Below, piece by piece: positions 25,036 to 38,823 of a stretch of 64,000 nt of DNA; position 1 is the first letter of the stretch, and each line of letters opens with the position of its first letter. Position numbers and translations under genes: made by a program. Location of the stretch: NCBI GenBank assembly GCA_030490835.1, contig CM059972.1, forward strand, positions 88,769,137 to 88,833,136, read 5' to 3'. The notes beneath the pieces are model-generated. The model was not told the DNA's origin and ran no database searches. It was given only the letters and a program-made list of their open reading frames with translations. The stretch is from Annona cherimola (taxonomy: Eukaryota; Streptophyta; Magnoliopsida; Magnoliales; Annonaceae).

Positions 25036-26260
25036 GGTAAAGGCTATAGATTTGACGATTTTGCAAAAAAAAAGATAGAAAATTGTATGACCGCAAGAAA
25101 CGATCTGTCTTTCACTATGTAAGAGAAAAACTAGAAAAGCAGGGATCGTTGTCGCCTTGTATCTCATGGTGAATCGGTGTCCGACGTCGACGTCACACTC
25201 AACGTTGAGTTCTCCTTCCTCTTGCCTCCTCCCATCACCAAATTCTTACATATTTTTTGGACTTCAGAAACCTTAAATATCTCCTTCTCCATTTATCAAC
25301 ACTTAATTGCTCGAACCCAGAACAATTGCTTAAACCCAGAACTCACGGCTAAGCACTTTTATTGACACTCATGAACACAAAATTAAGCATTTTTGAAGTA
25401 TAAGTGTCAAATTTCCAAACGATTTACCACCTTTATTTTACCTAAATGATTAAAATAAATATCTTAACAAAATAAATAATCATTAAAAAATTACACTCAA
25501 ATAAAAAAATTATATCATAGTTTGATATTAATTTTATTTATATTATTTTTTAAAATGGAGCAGTTACATAATATGCTCACTTATCATTTATGGTAATAAT
25601 TGAATGCATTGACGGATACTATAAATGTAAAAACGAAGAATTCTCTTTTAGTTTTTAAGGGCATTTTTGTCTTTTAGATATAATTAGGTACGATGGGCTT
25701 TGAATGTATTCATTGGAATTAGCTAGCTCTATTTAACAAATCTCTTCTAACTCTGCACAATTGCAGATTAGATGCTTTGGATATGTGTAACATATAATTT
25801 GCATAATTTATGCCTTCCTCTAGGTGGTATTGTATTCTTCTGAAGACTCCTTTCTGAGCTACTTTTCTAATTATCTAATCAATGTTTGTGCTTGTGCTTA
25901 TATTTTTTCCATCGGTCAAGATTTCAATATTTTAGAAGAAAGCACACGACAACATTTTTCTATTGGCATGTTATGTTGCGTTTCATCTTATTTGCTAGCG
26001 ACTATTGATTGGTTGTGTTTATAAATAGATGATGCTTGATTGTTAACGGATGTCAGTCTCCTTAGCTGTGACTAGCTAAGCTTTAAGACAACTGATCTAC
26101 CTGCAGCACTACTGAGGAACAACTTAAGCTGTGAAAGTAACTGCATGCCCGAAAGAGATCGGGAATCCAATAATTATTTAGTGATTCATATCTTACATTC
26201 AGTAGTCTTTGTTTCATCATAGATTGAGGTTTGTTCGAAGAATATTAGACTTTGTTTAGC

Positions 26261-29053
26261 ATGGACAGAAATTTGGGAGTTGATATGAATATGCAAATGC
26301 TACGTCCAAATGAGTCGACTGCAATGCAACTTCAACCAACTGATGAGGCAGAACCTGCTCTGATTAAGGAGGTGAGAATGGATGAGTTACGGAATGAGTT
26401 AGAAGAAGAGAAAGTTGGTAGTCCAGATGTAAACTCAAATGATGTACAGGGAATACCCGGTTTGTTCACCCCCATTGCTCCATCTGAGATGAGGCCAAGA
26501 ATTGGCATGATTTTTAGCTCCGTAGATGCAGCCTATGAGTTTTATAATCGCTATGCATGACATTACGGGTTTAGTATTAGAAAGGATGCCGCCCGCAAGT
26601 TAAAATCTGGCGAAATCTTGAGGCGTGTTTTAAGGTGCTCTAGAGCTGGCATTGCGCATGACAAACGAACCACCAAAAGTGGATTTATAAGTCGTTGCTC
26701 ATGTCCTGCTAAGTTGTATGTGAACCTCAGCCAACAAAATAATGTTTATCAAGTGTCGCAGTTCGTTGAGAGTCATAATCATTTACTACATACCCCAACA
26801 AAAACTCGCAAGTTGTGGTCACATAAAAAGTTCATGAAAGATGATCTAAATCTCATTGCAACATTAAAAGCATCCGGGGTTGGCATGGCACGATCTATGA
26901 CATTCATGCAGCATGAAGCAGAAGGTCCTTATCTTCATTTTTCAGAAAGGGATGCTAGAAATGCACTAAGGAGAAGGCGTCAAATAATGTTCGGTGGTGA
27001 TGCAAAAACTCTATTGTGCTATTTTCAAGGAAAGAGTCAGGAGGATCCTCAGTTCTCATACGAAATTCAAATTGATAAGGAAATGAGATTGACCTCGTGC
27101 TTTTGGATTGATGGAAAATCGAAGGAGGATTGATGGAAAATCGCAACGTTGTGTGCTTCGACACGACATACAAGACTAATGAGTATGATATGCCGTTTGG
27201 GTCATTTGTGGGTGTCAATCATCACAATCTGTCTATATTGTTAGGAGCAGGTTTGTTGTTCGGTGAGACAATCGAAGACTTTAAGTGGTTATTTCAGACA
27301 TGGGTAGATGCAATGGGTGGAGTTCATCCAAAAACTATTATTATAGATCAAGATGCAGTCATTGGAGCAGCAATAGCATCCATTTTTCCTTATTCTACTC
27401 ACCTTTTATGCTTATGGCATATATGTAGAATTTGCCAGAAAAGTTGTCCCATGTCATTCACCAGCATCCCACTTTTAAGGCAAAGTGGAATCATTGTTTG
27501 TACGGTATAGAAATTGAAGAAGATTTTGAACAGTGTTGGCAAGTTAAGATAAATGAATTCGACCTATATGACAACTCTTGGTTGCAACACATGTATGAAA
27601 TTCATGTGAAGTGGATTCCTACATTCACGAAGAAAATCTTCTTTGCTGGTATGAGGACAACAGCCCAAAGTGAAAGTATAAATGCATTTTTTGATGGGTT
27701 TGTAAACCACAAGTCGAATCTAATTCATTTCGCTCATGGATATGATAAAGCACTTGAACGGAGACGTGAGGCTGAAGGAGAGGCTAATTTCTGTACATTA
27801 CATAGTGTGCCCTTGTTGAAAACCGTATGTGCTATTGAAGCTCAAATGGAAAAGTTATATACGCAGAATGTTTTTTTAATTTTTCAGAAGGAGTTGGAGC
27901 AAAGTCTCTTGTATATTGCAGAAATGATGGAAGGAGATGGGATAATACAATGATGGCGAGTGCAACATAGCGAAGTGGATGACGATGAAAAGCATAAGAT
28001 CGTATCATGGAATATGGAGAAGTTAGTGGCTGCCCGTCCATGCATGAAATTTGAATCTTTTGGTATCTTTTGCAAGCACATCATTGCGATGTTTCGATTC
28101 CTTAAAGTGAAGTGTATGCCACCGTGTCACGTGTTGTCACGTTGGACGCAATATGTAAAGTCCCAATACATTCATGGATCCACACCAAATGATAATGAAT
28201 ATAGGCAATCTCTTGCCGTTCGTACTCACACACTATCAAAGTGGTGAACTCATGTTAGGCACAAGGCATTGCACAACCCGGAGGCATTTCAAATAGTGAA
28301 AGGTCATATGGAGACCATGCTTGCTGAACTTGATGCAATACCGAAACAGCCACAACCTATGGAGAAAAATATATTGGATGGAGTAGATGTCGGTGGAGGT
28401 ACGACTCTTGCAGTTGCAAGTGACAATTTCAACCTGAATGTTACTGGCTCAAAGTCCACGGATGTCGAAGCAATAGGAATCACAAGTGGTGTATTTCCTT
28501 CACAAAGTTCTCGAGCCTTTAGCATTGACAAACCGAATATCTCACTAAGAAAGGGACGATCATCGAAGCGCTTTAAGGGAGCAATTGAACAAATACGTGG
28601 TGGATTAAAACGATGCAGTAGATGTAATAAACTTGTTGTTGGTCATGATAAACATAATTATCCTGCATTCAATGTTCCAACTACATCATTTCAATCTGAA
28701 TCCGTTAATGATGCATGCATTTACATGGGGCGAGGCCGAGGATTGCGAGGTATTCATATCAACTAATCTTCCCTACATGAAAATATTTTGTACTTTTATG
28801 TTTATATGAAGAGAATGTCCCCAATTATTGTACAAAAACGTACAAAGAAGTCACTCTGATCTAATTACCATTATTGTTTCCTTTTGTTGCACAGGTGGGC
28901 ATAAGTGCAATGGCATATAATTGTTTTTGTGGCTCTGCAGCTGTTATATTGACATCACATACAAAAAAGAACCCTGGACGGCATTTTCTACGATGTCCAC
29001 ATTATAGAGTATGTATTCTTCTCAATGATAATATACTTGTTGAAGTTTATGAC
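26261..29053 (+). pseudogene. FAR1/MULE transposase pseudogene, left arm copy
   Basis: Order of domains: acidic N-terminus, FAR1-type zinc-binding domain (AYEFYNRYA, then SIRKD and the HNH-like ESHNH), MULE transposase core (DTTYKTNEYDMPFGSFVGVN, DQDAVIG, CLWH), SWIM finger (CMKFESFGIFCKHI), zinc knuckle (CSRCN...GHDKHN) and the first half of a GRF finger (28916-29009: CFCGSA...NPGRHFLRC). Breaks: TGA after RYA at 26558, a stop after KSKED at 27133 where 12 bases look re-copied, a frameshift after CLWHICR, TGA after GDGIIQ, a stop in the KWWTHV region, and loss of everything after about 29053. The first ATG is 26261. Such proteins cut and paste MULEs and gave rise to the FHY3/FAR1 transcription factors; this one cannot be functional. 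Confidence 0.88.
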
Positions 29054-29295
29054 ACTTGCAAAGTCTATTTAAAATTGCTTTTATATTGAAGGAACCAAAC
29101 TATTGTGGCAATTCATGCACCTTTGGACGGACAATCATACATGCTTTACAGGTTTTGCTGTGACAAAATCCACTAATGCATAGCTACAAACAGAAGCTGA
29201 TTAGTTGTAAACTTATAATTCCTTGTTTAAATTTATGTTTGCAGATTTTCTAAGCAATGCCAGCACAATTAAATTTTCCCCCTTGAATGCTACAG

Positions 29296-30379
<1,084 letters not shown>

Positions 30380-31610
30380 TAGTTGAAATTTGGACATGTT
30401 ATGGCCACTAACAGACTCTTAGTTGTTAACATGATTGTGAGGCAAACATAGTTGACAGTTGCCTAACAAGTTGCAAATAGATGGCCAGGACAAATAGCAT
30501 TGATATATGCCACATGAAAGAGGATAGAGAATAGATTGTGGGCTTCTAATTAACTCTTAAAACTGTCAATGGAAATATTAGGTTTCTCAGTAGTATCCTG
30601 ACCTATGTGTTATTTTGTTGCAATAGCTCTTGGGGTTGCCAGAAGAATAACGTCTACTTGCCAGTTCAGATCATTGAAATTTGGAAAGACATTCTATTCG
30701 ATTAGCTACTTAGGAAGGACTCAAAATGCTTGAGCGGGGATTGCTGGCTGACAGTGCTTGCAGCTCAGGCCTCGGGATCTTCCATTGCATCTTTCAATGG
30801 TCATGAGTGTCGGTTGGAAGATGGAACCCCTTGGGATTGGTAAAACACATGTACAAAGGGGTATGTTGCAGCTTCTAGTCTGTGTTGTTAGTATTGAAAA
30901 TAAATATTTTGGGCAGATAGGCCCTATTATTTAGTTCTAGCGAAGTTATTTTTAGCTCAATAAAATTATTAGAGGATTCATGATACAAATTCCCCAAACC
31001 TATTAGTGTAGTTTGCATTTTGGAATGTGTTTATTTTGTTTTATATCTTATGTAGAATCGATGCCTACATACACTAACAACTGTAATAAACCTGTACTAT
31101 ATCACAGGTTATGGGATTCCTTCCACATTCTACATTTGCCTATTCTTATGCCACGTCCTACCCTTCTCTTATTCAGATTGGGAGGGTATACACTTTTTTG
31201 CCATTGGAAAATGGGAAGCTGAGATGTCAGTTATAGGTATAAAACAATATATACCTAATGTTGGATGGGGCGGCCACCATCCAGACCGTCGAGGTGCATC
31301 GGCTGCTTTTACAGGATGAAGTTTGGAAGCATTGTCCAAGTTGTAGCACAAAGTGCTTTGTAAATTGTCAATGTTGGAAGTTATAGAATCTGTTTTAGTT
31401 TGTAATAGATTTCTACAATGTAAGATTATATTTATTTTTGTTTGTATTCAAGAATGTGAATGGAAGGAGACTCTTAGATTTTCTCCATGTATGTCGTTCA
31501 ATGAAGTTTGTAAGAAGTGGAGTTATTCACTTGGAAATTAGATTTTTTTTTATTTGTATTCAAGATTGTGAATTGAAAGTGTCTCTTTGATTTATCCATA
31601 TATGTGGCTC

Positions 31611-31940
31611 AGAAATGCAGAAAATAAAATCTACTCCATGTTTAAATTTGTAAAAAATTCTTTAAAAATGCGAAAAATGTGGAAAACCTGTTGCAATATA
31701 TCATTCATGCATAAAATCATTCTTGTGAATTAAATTTGCATTTTATCATCTAGAAATGCAGAAAATAAAATTTACTTCATGTTTAAATTTGCAAAGAATT
31801 CCAAAAAAATGCGAAAAATGTGAAAAACCTGTCGCAATATATCATTCATGCATAAAATCATTCTTGTGAATTAAATTTGTATTTTCTCATCCAGAAATGC
31901 AGAAAATAAAATCTACTCCATGTTTAAATTTGTAAAAAAT
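31611..31940. repeat. 141-bp tandem repeat, about 2.4 copies
   Basis: AGAAATGCAGAAAATAAAAT begins at 31611, 31752 and 31893, each followed by 'tactccatgtttaaattt' or a close variant. Just upstream, a shorter doublet 'ttgtattcaaga(a/t)tgtgaat' occurs at about 31441 and 31552. Confidence 0.85.
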
Positions 31941-33526
31941 CCCTACTTCAGACAATTTCAGTCTCCAAACATAGTTACAACAAGTCAGACAATTACACTT
32001 TAGCACTAAAAACATGCGTTCTAAACATTTAGAAAATCTAATACATCATAACGAGCAAACCAGCACCAACTGGACTAATTAAAATTCCAAGGGCTATCTT
32101 CATATTCAACAGCTCCATCTCTCTCTTCTCTAGTGCACATTTTAAATCCTCTTCGCTACTGCATCATTTACTTGTCGTATTTCACCTTTCAATTCTTGTA
32201 CTGCAGTCTTATGCATCTGCTTCATTTTATTAGTTTTTGCTGTGTGTATCTCCCTCAGATCCGATACACAACATAAGACTTCTCCCATATCAGCCACCAA
32301 TTGCTCATAGTCGTAGGGGACAAGTTGGCCTTCAGAGTGCAGCTTGCTTCTGCTTTCATACTGTGATGAATTTGGACTCTTCAAAGCAGAAGTAGATGAC
32401 TCGTCCACCCATCTGAAATATTTGCAGCACTTCGAAGGATCCTATTAAAAAAATGACATATGATCAAAACTGCAATTTCAAAAAATTCAAGAGGTCATAA
32501 ACTTCAACAGGTATATTATCATTAAGAAGAATACATACTCTATAATGTGGACATCGCAGAAAATGCTGGCCAGGATTCTTTTTTGTATGTGATGTCAATA
32601 TAACAGCTGCAGAGCCACAAAAATAATTATATAACATCTCACTTATGCCCACCTGTGCAACAAAAGGAAACAATATTGGTAATTAGATCAGAGTGACTTA
32701 TTTGTACATTTTTGTACAATAATTGGGGACATTCTCTTCATATAAACATAAAAGTACACAATATTTTCATGTAGGGAAGATTAGTTGATATAAATACCTC
32801 GCAATCCTCGCCCTCGCCCCATGTAAATGCATGCATCATTAACGGGTTCAGATAAAAATGATGTAGTTGGAACATTGAATGCAGGACAATTACGTTTATC
32901 ATGACCAACAACAAGTTTATTATATCAACTGCATCGTTTTAATCCACCACGTATCTGTTTAGTTGCTCCCTTAAAGCGCTTCGATGATCGTCCCTTTCTC
33001 AGCGAGATATTCGGTTTGTCAATGCTAAAGGCTTGAGAACTTTGTGAAAGAAATACACCACTTGTGATTCCTATTGCTTCGACGTCCGTGGACTTTGGGC
33101 CAGTAACATTCAGGTTGAAATTATCACTTGTAACTGCAAGAGTCGGACCTCCACCGGCATCTACTCCATCCAATATATTTGTCTTCGCAGGTCATGGCTA
33201 CTTCGGTATTGCATCAAGTTCAGCAAGCATGGTCTCTATATGACCCTTCACTATTTGAAATGCCTCCGGGTTGTGCAATGCCTCGTGCCTAACATGAGTC
33301 CACCACTTTGATAGTGTGTGAGTATGAACGGCAAGAGATTGCCTATATTCATTATCATTTGGTGTGGATCCATGAATGTATTGGGACTTTGCAGATTGCG
33401 TCCTGTTGGAAACAATGTTTAAAACAATAAAATTGACCAAATCTTAAGTTTTGATGATTAACAAGAACTAATTTTGAGTATATAAAAGGTACTAATATGT
33501 TTGCTAAATGTTTAAGGAAAGCAAAG

Positions 33527-34285
33527 AGGTCAAGTCGATCTCCAAGTCGACTTGGACTTCGACTTGGGTGAAGTCGATCCCAAAGTCGACTCAAATATCG
33601 ACTTGAGAATGAATCCCAAAAAGCAACAGGTGAAGTCGCAGGTCAAGTCGACTCCACTTGCGACTTGGGAAGTCAAGTCGCAGACGAAGTCGACTCCAGC
33701 ATCGACTTGGAGTATCCAGAGTTGAAAAGTGGAAACGAACATAACGAAGTCGCAAACGAAGTCGACTCCAGGTGCGACTTGGGTGAAGTCGCAGGCCAGG
33801 TCGACTCCATCCACGACTTGAGAAGTTCAAACTTCAAAAGATGCAGTTTTCAAGATATTCAAGAGGATTTATCACTCAAGTCCAAGGAATCAAGATGAAA
33901 AACAAATGAGTCAAATTCAAAGTCAAAAATCATGTTCTACATCAAATCAAGTTTATCAAGCTCAAAGACAAAGATACAAGAATGATTCAAACAATGTCTA
34001 TCAAGACTACATAAGTCAAATATGCATGAATCATCTAAGTAAGAATCAAGCCAATCCAAGATAGAAGAACACAACTTGAAGATCAAAGCAGGTTCAGCAA
34101 AACCCGAGCCAAGTCGCAGGCCAAGTCGACTTCAGGATCGACTTGGGTCGAAGTCTGAAGTCAAGTCGACCAAGCCTAAGACTTAGGAATCCGAAGAACT
34201 GGAGTCGCAGACGAAGTCGACTCCAGATGCGACTTGGGTAGCCAAGTCGCATCCCAAGTCGACTCCACCTTCGACTTGGGTATAA
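33527..34285. repeat. GTCGAC hairpin array in copia U3
   Basis: About nine units of roughly 38-45 bp in two blocks (33527-33830, 34110-34285). Typical unit: AAGTCGCA, four bases, AAGTCGAC, TCCA, two or three bases, TGCGACTT. The outer words are reverse complements and the centre is the palindrome GTCGAC. The array ends about 75 bp upstream of the TATA box, where enhancers sit. Similar arrays are at 39540-40180, 43530-44280 and, decayed, 59210-59560. Confidence 0.85.
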
Positions 34286-34360
34286 CGGTCAAATTTTCGA
34301 ACGTTGGAGTTCATTTATTGCGCACCAACCACCTCCATAACGTTCATATTTTCTTCCCTC

Positions 34361-34370
34361 TATAAAAGGA
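34361..34370 (+). promoter_or_regulatory. TATA box of copia solo LTR
   Basis: TATAAAAGGA sits between the hairpin array and the presumed R region. The matching position in the 3' LTR at about 44359 reads TTATAAAAGG. Confidence 0.6.
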
Positions 34371-37300
34371 CCCTCAAATGAACGTGAAAACACAACAAGA
34401 GAACACAAGACACTACGTTAAAGTTCAAAGAGAGAAAAGAAGTGCAAGAAAGGTTTCCTATTTGCTTTTCTCCATTGTTGAGTGGTCCGTATAAATTCTA
34501 AGGAAGAAGAAAGCTTCAAGTTGCTAGCGCCTTCAACAATATTCATCCAAAGCTGCTTCTACAACTTCTTCCTCGAGTTAAATCTGCCTACACAAATCTG
34601 TAAAGTGTAGTTTCATTTATTTCATTGTCTTGTTGTATAAATCTTGATTTAGCTTGGGTAGCTAAGATCAAGTATATGCAAAGTAGGGTGTGATTGGAGT
34701 GAGACTCATCACCTACTTTTGCATGTGAGTTGTTTATGCCCCCTAGAGCTAGAATCTAGAAGAGAGCAAGTGGCTCTAGTTGTATATGCCTCCTAGAGCT
34801 GGAATCTAGAAGAGAGCGGTGACTCTAAGTGTATTCGTGGAATACATAGTGGAACCCAAGTCACAACAGAGTGTGAGCTTGGAAGAGTGGAGTAGGGAAG
34901 GTTTGCCCGAACCACTATAAATCTTGTGTTATATCTCTTTTTACTACTTTATCTTTATTGCTCTCTAGCTCTTTTCAAAAGGGGATTAATTACTCAAAGG
35001 GTTAAGTCTTTATTTACCAAAGATTTTTTAAAGAACCCAATTCACCCCTCCCCTCTTGGGTTTTGCCACTAACTCGGGACCAACACGTCCAACGTGACAA
35101 CACGTGACACGGTGGCATACACTTCACTTTAAGGAATCAAAACATGGTAATGATGTACTTGCAAATGATACCAAAAGATTCAAATTTCATGCATGGACAG
35201 GCAGCCACTTACTTCTCCATATTTCATGATACAATCTTATGTTTTCCATCGTCATCCACTTCGCTATGTTGCACTCGCCATCATTGTATTATCCCATCTC
35301 CTTCCATCTTTTTTGCAATATACAAGAGACTTTGCTCCAATTCCTTCTGGAGAATTAAAAAAATATTCTGCGTATATAACTTTGCCATTTGAGCTTCAAT
35401 AGCACATACGGTTCTCAACAAGGTCACACCATGCAATATACAAAAATCAACCTCTCCTTCAGCCTCACGTCTCCGTTCAAGTGCTTTATCATATCCATGA
35501 GTGAAATGAATTAGATTCGACTTGTGGTTTACAAACCCATCAAAAAATGCATTCATACTTTCACTTTGGGCTGTTGTCCTCATACCAGCAAAGAAGATTT
35601 TCTTCGTGAATGTAGGAATCCACTTCACACGAATTTCATAATATGTTGCAACCAAGAGTTGTCATATAGGTCGAATTCATCTATCTTAACTTGCCAGCAC
35701 TCTTCAAAATCTTCTCAGTTTCTGTATCGTACAAATAATGATTCCACTTTGCCTTAAAAGTGGGATGCTGGTGAATGACATGGGACAACTTTTCTGGCAA
35801 ATTCTACATATATGCCATAAGCATAAAAGGTGAGTAGAGCAAGGAAAAATGGATGCTATTGCTGCTCCAATGGCTGCATCTTGATCTGTAATAATAGTTT
35901 TTGGATGAACTCCACCCATTGCATCCACCCATGTCTAAAACAACCACTTAAAGTCTTCGATTGTCTCACCAAACAACAAACCTGCTCCTAACAATATAGA
36001 TTGATTGTGATGATTGACACCCACAAATGACCCAAATGGCATATCATACTCATTAGTCTTGTATGTCGTGTCAAAGCACACAACGTCGTCAAAAACCATG
36101 CAATCTTCCTTCGATTTTCCATCAATCCAAAAGCACGAGGTCAATCTCATTTCCTCATCAATTTGAATTTCGTATGAGAACTGAGGATCCTCTTGACTCT
36201 TTCCTTGAAAATAGCACAATAGAGTATTTGCATCACCACCGAACATTGTTTGACGCCTTCTCCTTAGTGCATTTCTAGCATCCCTTTTTGAAAAATGAAG
36301 ATAAGAAGGACCTCCTGCTTCATGCTGCATGAATGTTATAGATCGTGCCACGCCAACCTCGGATGCTTTTAATGTTACAATGAGATTTAGATCATCTTTC
36401 GTGAACTTTTTATGTGACCACAACTTGCAAGTTTTTGTTGGGGTATGTAGCAAATGATTATGACTCTCAACGAACTGCGACACTTGATAAACATTATTTT
36501 ATTGGCTGAGGTTCACATACAACTTAGCAGGACATGAGCAACAACTTATAAATCTACTTTTGGTGGTTCGTTTGTCATGCGCAATGCCACTCTAGAGCAC
36601 CTTAAAATACGCCTCAAGATTTTGCCAGATTTTAACTTGCGGGCGGCATCCTTTCTAATACTAAACCCGCAATGTCATGCATAGCGATTATAAAACTCAT
36701 AGGCTGCATCTACGGAGCTAAAAATCATGCCAATTCTTGGCCTCATCTCAGATGGAGCAATGGGGGTGAACAAACCGGGTATTCCCTCTACATCATTTGA
36801 GTTTACATCTGGACTATTAACTTCCTCTTCTTCTAACTCATTCCATAACTCATCCATTCTCACCTCCTTAATCAGAGCAGGTTCTGCCTCATCAGTTGGT
36901 TGAAGTTGCATTGCAGTCGACTCATTTGGACGTAGCATTTGCATATTCATATCAACTCCCAAATTTCTGTCCATGCTAAACAAAGTCTAATATTCTTTGA
37001 ACAAACCTCAATCTATGATGAAACAAAGACTACTGAATGTAAGATATGAATCACTAAATAATTATCGGATTCCCGATCTCTTTCGGGCATGCAGTTACTT
37101 CACAGCTTAAGTTGTTCCTCAGTAGTGCTGTAGGTAGATCAGTTGTCTTAAAGCTTAGCTAGTCACAACTAAGGAGACTAACATCCGTTAACAATCAAGC
37201 ATCATCTATTTATAAACACAACCAATCAATAGTCGCTAGCAAATAAGATGAAACGCAACATAACATGCCAATAGAAAAATGCTGTCGTGTGCTTTCTTCT

Positions 37301-38189
37301 AAAATATTGAAATCTTGACCGATGGGAAAAATATAAGCACAAGCACAAACATTGATTAGATAATTAGAAAGTAGCTCAGAAAGGAGTCTTCAGAAGAATA
37401 CAACACCACCTAGAGGAAGGCATACATTATGCAAATTATACGTTACACATATCCAAAGCATCTAATCTGCAATTGTGCAGAGTTAGAAGAGATTTGTTAA
37501 ATAGAGCCAGCTGATTCCAATGAATACATTCAAAGCCCATCGTACCTAATTATATCTAAAAGACAAAAATGCCCTTAAAACTAAAAGAGAATTCTTCATT
37601 TTTACATTTATAGTATCCGTCAATGCATTCAATTATTACCATAAATGATAAGTGAGCATATTATGTAACTGCTCCATTTTAAAAAATAATATAAATAAAA
37701 TTATTATAAAACTATGATATAATCTTTTTATTTGAGTGTATTTTTTAATAATTATTTATTTTGTTAAGATATTTATTTTAATCATTTAGGTAAAATAAAG
37801 GTGGTATGGAAATTTGACACTTATACTTCAAAAATGCTTAATTTTGTGTCCATGAGTGTCAATAAAAGTGCTTAGCCGTGAGTTCTGGGTTCAAGCAATT
37901 GTTCTGGGTTCGAGCAATTAAGTGCTGATAAATGGAGAAGGAGAAATTTAAGGTTTCTGAAGTCCAAAAAATATGTAAGAATTTGGTGATGGGAGGAGGC
38001 GAGAGAAAGGAGAACTCAACGTTGAGTGCGACGTCGATGCCGGACACCGATTCGCCATGAGATACAAGGCGACAACGATCCCTGTTTTCTAGTTTTTCTC
38101 TTACATAGTGAAAGACAAATCGTTTCTTGCTGTCATACAATTTCTATCTTTTTTTTGGCAAAATCGTCAAATCTATAACCTTTACCTGT

Positions 38190-38783
38190 TGATAACTTGT
38201 AAAAATACGAGTTATCATGGCCTATTTCAGACTTTATTTGTGCGTATGTTCGAGAGATTAGGCTTAGTTTGCATACATTTAGCTTGATTTTCACTTGCTT
38301 TGCATTTTAGGAGCATTATTTAGTTTTTAGGCATTTTAAACATTAATTAGGCATTTTTAGTTCATTTACTTAGTTTTTTCATATTTTGCAGGAAGGACGG
38401 GACATATGAAGGCAATGCGGGCGAGTGGAGTGTAAATTGAGACAAGCACGAGGCAGGTGGATGGCGCCTAGGCGCCACTTCATCAACATGCAGGCAAAGT
38501 TCAGAAAGTTTTTGAAGCCACAAACACAACTGCTTCCAGGGAGTTGGCGCTTAGGCGCCAAGACACGAATTTCTAGGGTTTGCAGAGAGGTTCCAAGTTG
38601 CCCAGCACACAGAGAGTTGGCGCCTTGGCGCTAATACGCATCCGTTTGTGCAAATTCTATTGCGTAGGCTGTGCAATCGGGTTTTATAAATAGATCCTAG
38701 GGGTTCGCGCACGAGAAAAGAGAGAGAGGAGAGCCCAGAAACGAACTACAAAGCTAGAGAAAAGAGGAAATCGTGATTAAAGC
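38190..38783 (+). repeat. Athila-like 5' LTR, truncated
   Basis: Matches the first 0.6 kb of the 48096-49659 LTR, ending at 'gattaaagc', where hAT sequence begins. A segment present in the 3' LTR (the second GGCGCC site group, 48395-48470) is missing here, so the two LTRs also differ by an indel. Confidence 0.85.
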
Positions 38784-38823
38784 TAGGGGTGCAACTCGGG
38801 CTCATGAAACTCGGGTTCACCTC
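38784..38823 (+). mobile_element. 40-bp hAT end fragment
   Basis: Identical over 40 bases to the left end of the intronic hAT at 11529-11568. It starts exactly at TAGGGG after Athila LTR sequence and stops exactly where a copia LTR begins (TGTTGGTCCC). The rest of that hAT is gone. Confidence 0.88.

Larger units (their letters stand above)
33404..35085 (+). mobile_element. Copia solo LTR with perfect 5-bp TSD
   Basis: Starts TGTTGGAAACAATG and ends CGGGACCAACA, flanked by CGTCC on both sides (33399-33403, 35086-35090). The uninterrupted site is visible in the other MULE arm near 28130-28160, confirming a clean insertion. U3 carries the GTCGAC hairpin arrays; a TATA box (TATAAAAGG) is at 34361. 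There is no internal sequence, so the element was reduced by LTR-LTR recombination. Confidence 0.93.
32142..36974 (-). pseudogene. FAR1/MULE transposase pseudogene, right arm copy
   Basis: Same gene as the left-arm copy in inverse orientation, starting at ATG 36974 and interrupted by a solo LTR (33404-35085). This copy is more complete at its 3' end. The first GRF half (about 32520-32650) is followed by an intron and a last exon (32441-32142) that gives the second GRF half, CCKYFRWVDE, then a charged coiled-coil-like tail ending in TAA. It shares the TGA after RYA, the CLWHICR frameshift and the TGA after GDGIIQ with the left copy. A private CAG-to-TAG change follows EDFKWLF. The region where the left copy breaks (DGKSKEDCMVFDDVVCFDTT) is intact here. 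Not functional. Confidence 0.88.

Noticed and set aside
26252..28766. A domesticated FAR1-related transcription factor
   Set aside because: Several stops and frameshifts, an inverted twin, and location inside terminal repeats with 9-bp duplications mark it as a transposase pseudogene.
33527..34285. CRISPR-like array
   Set aside because: Units are palindromic with variable short spacers, in a plant LTR upstream of a TATA box; no cas-like gene.
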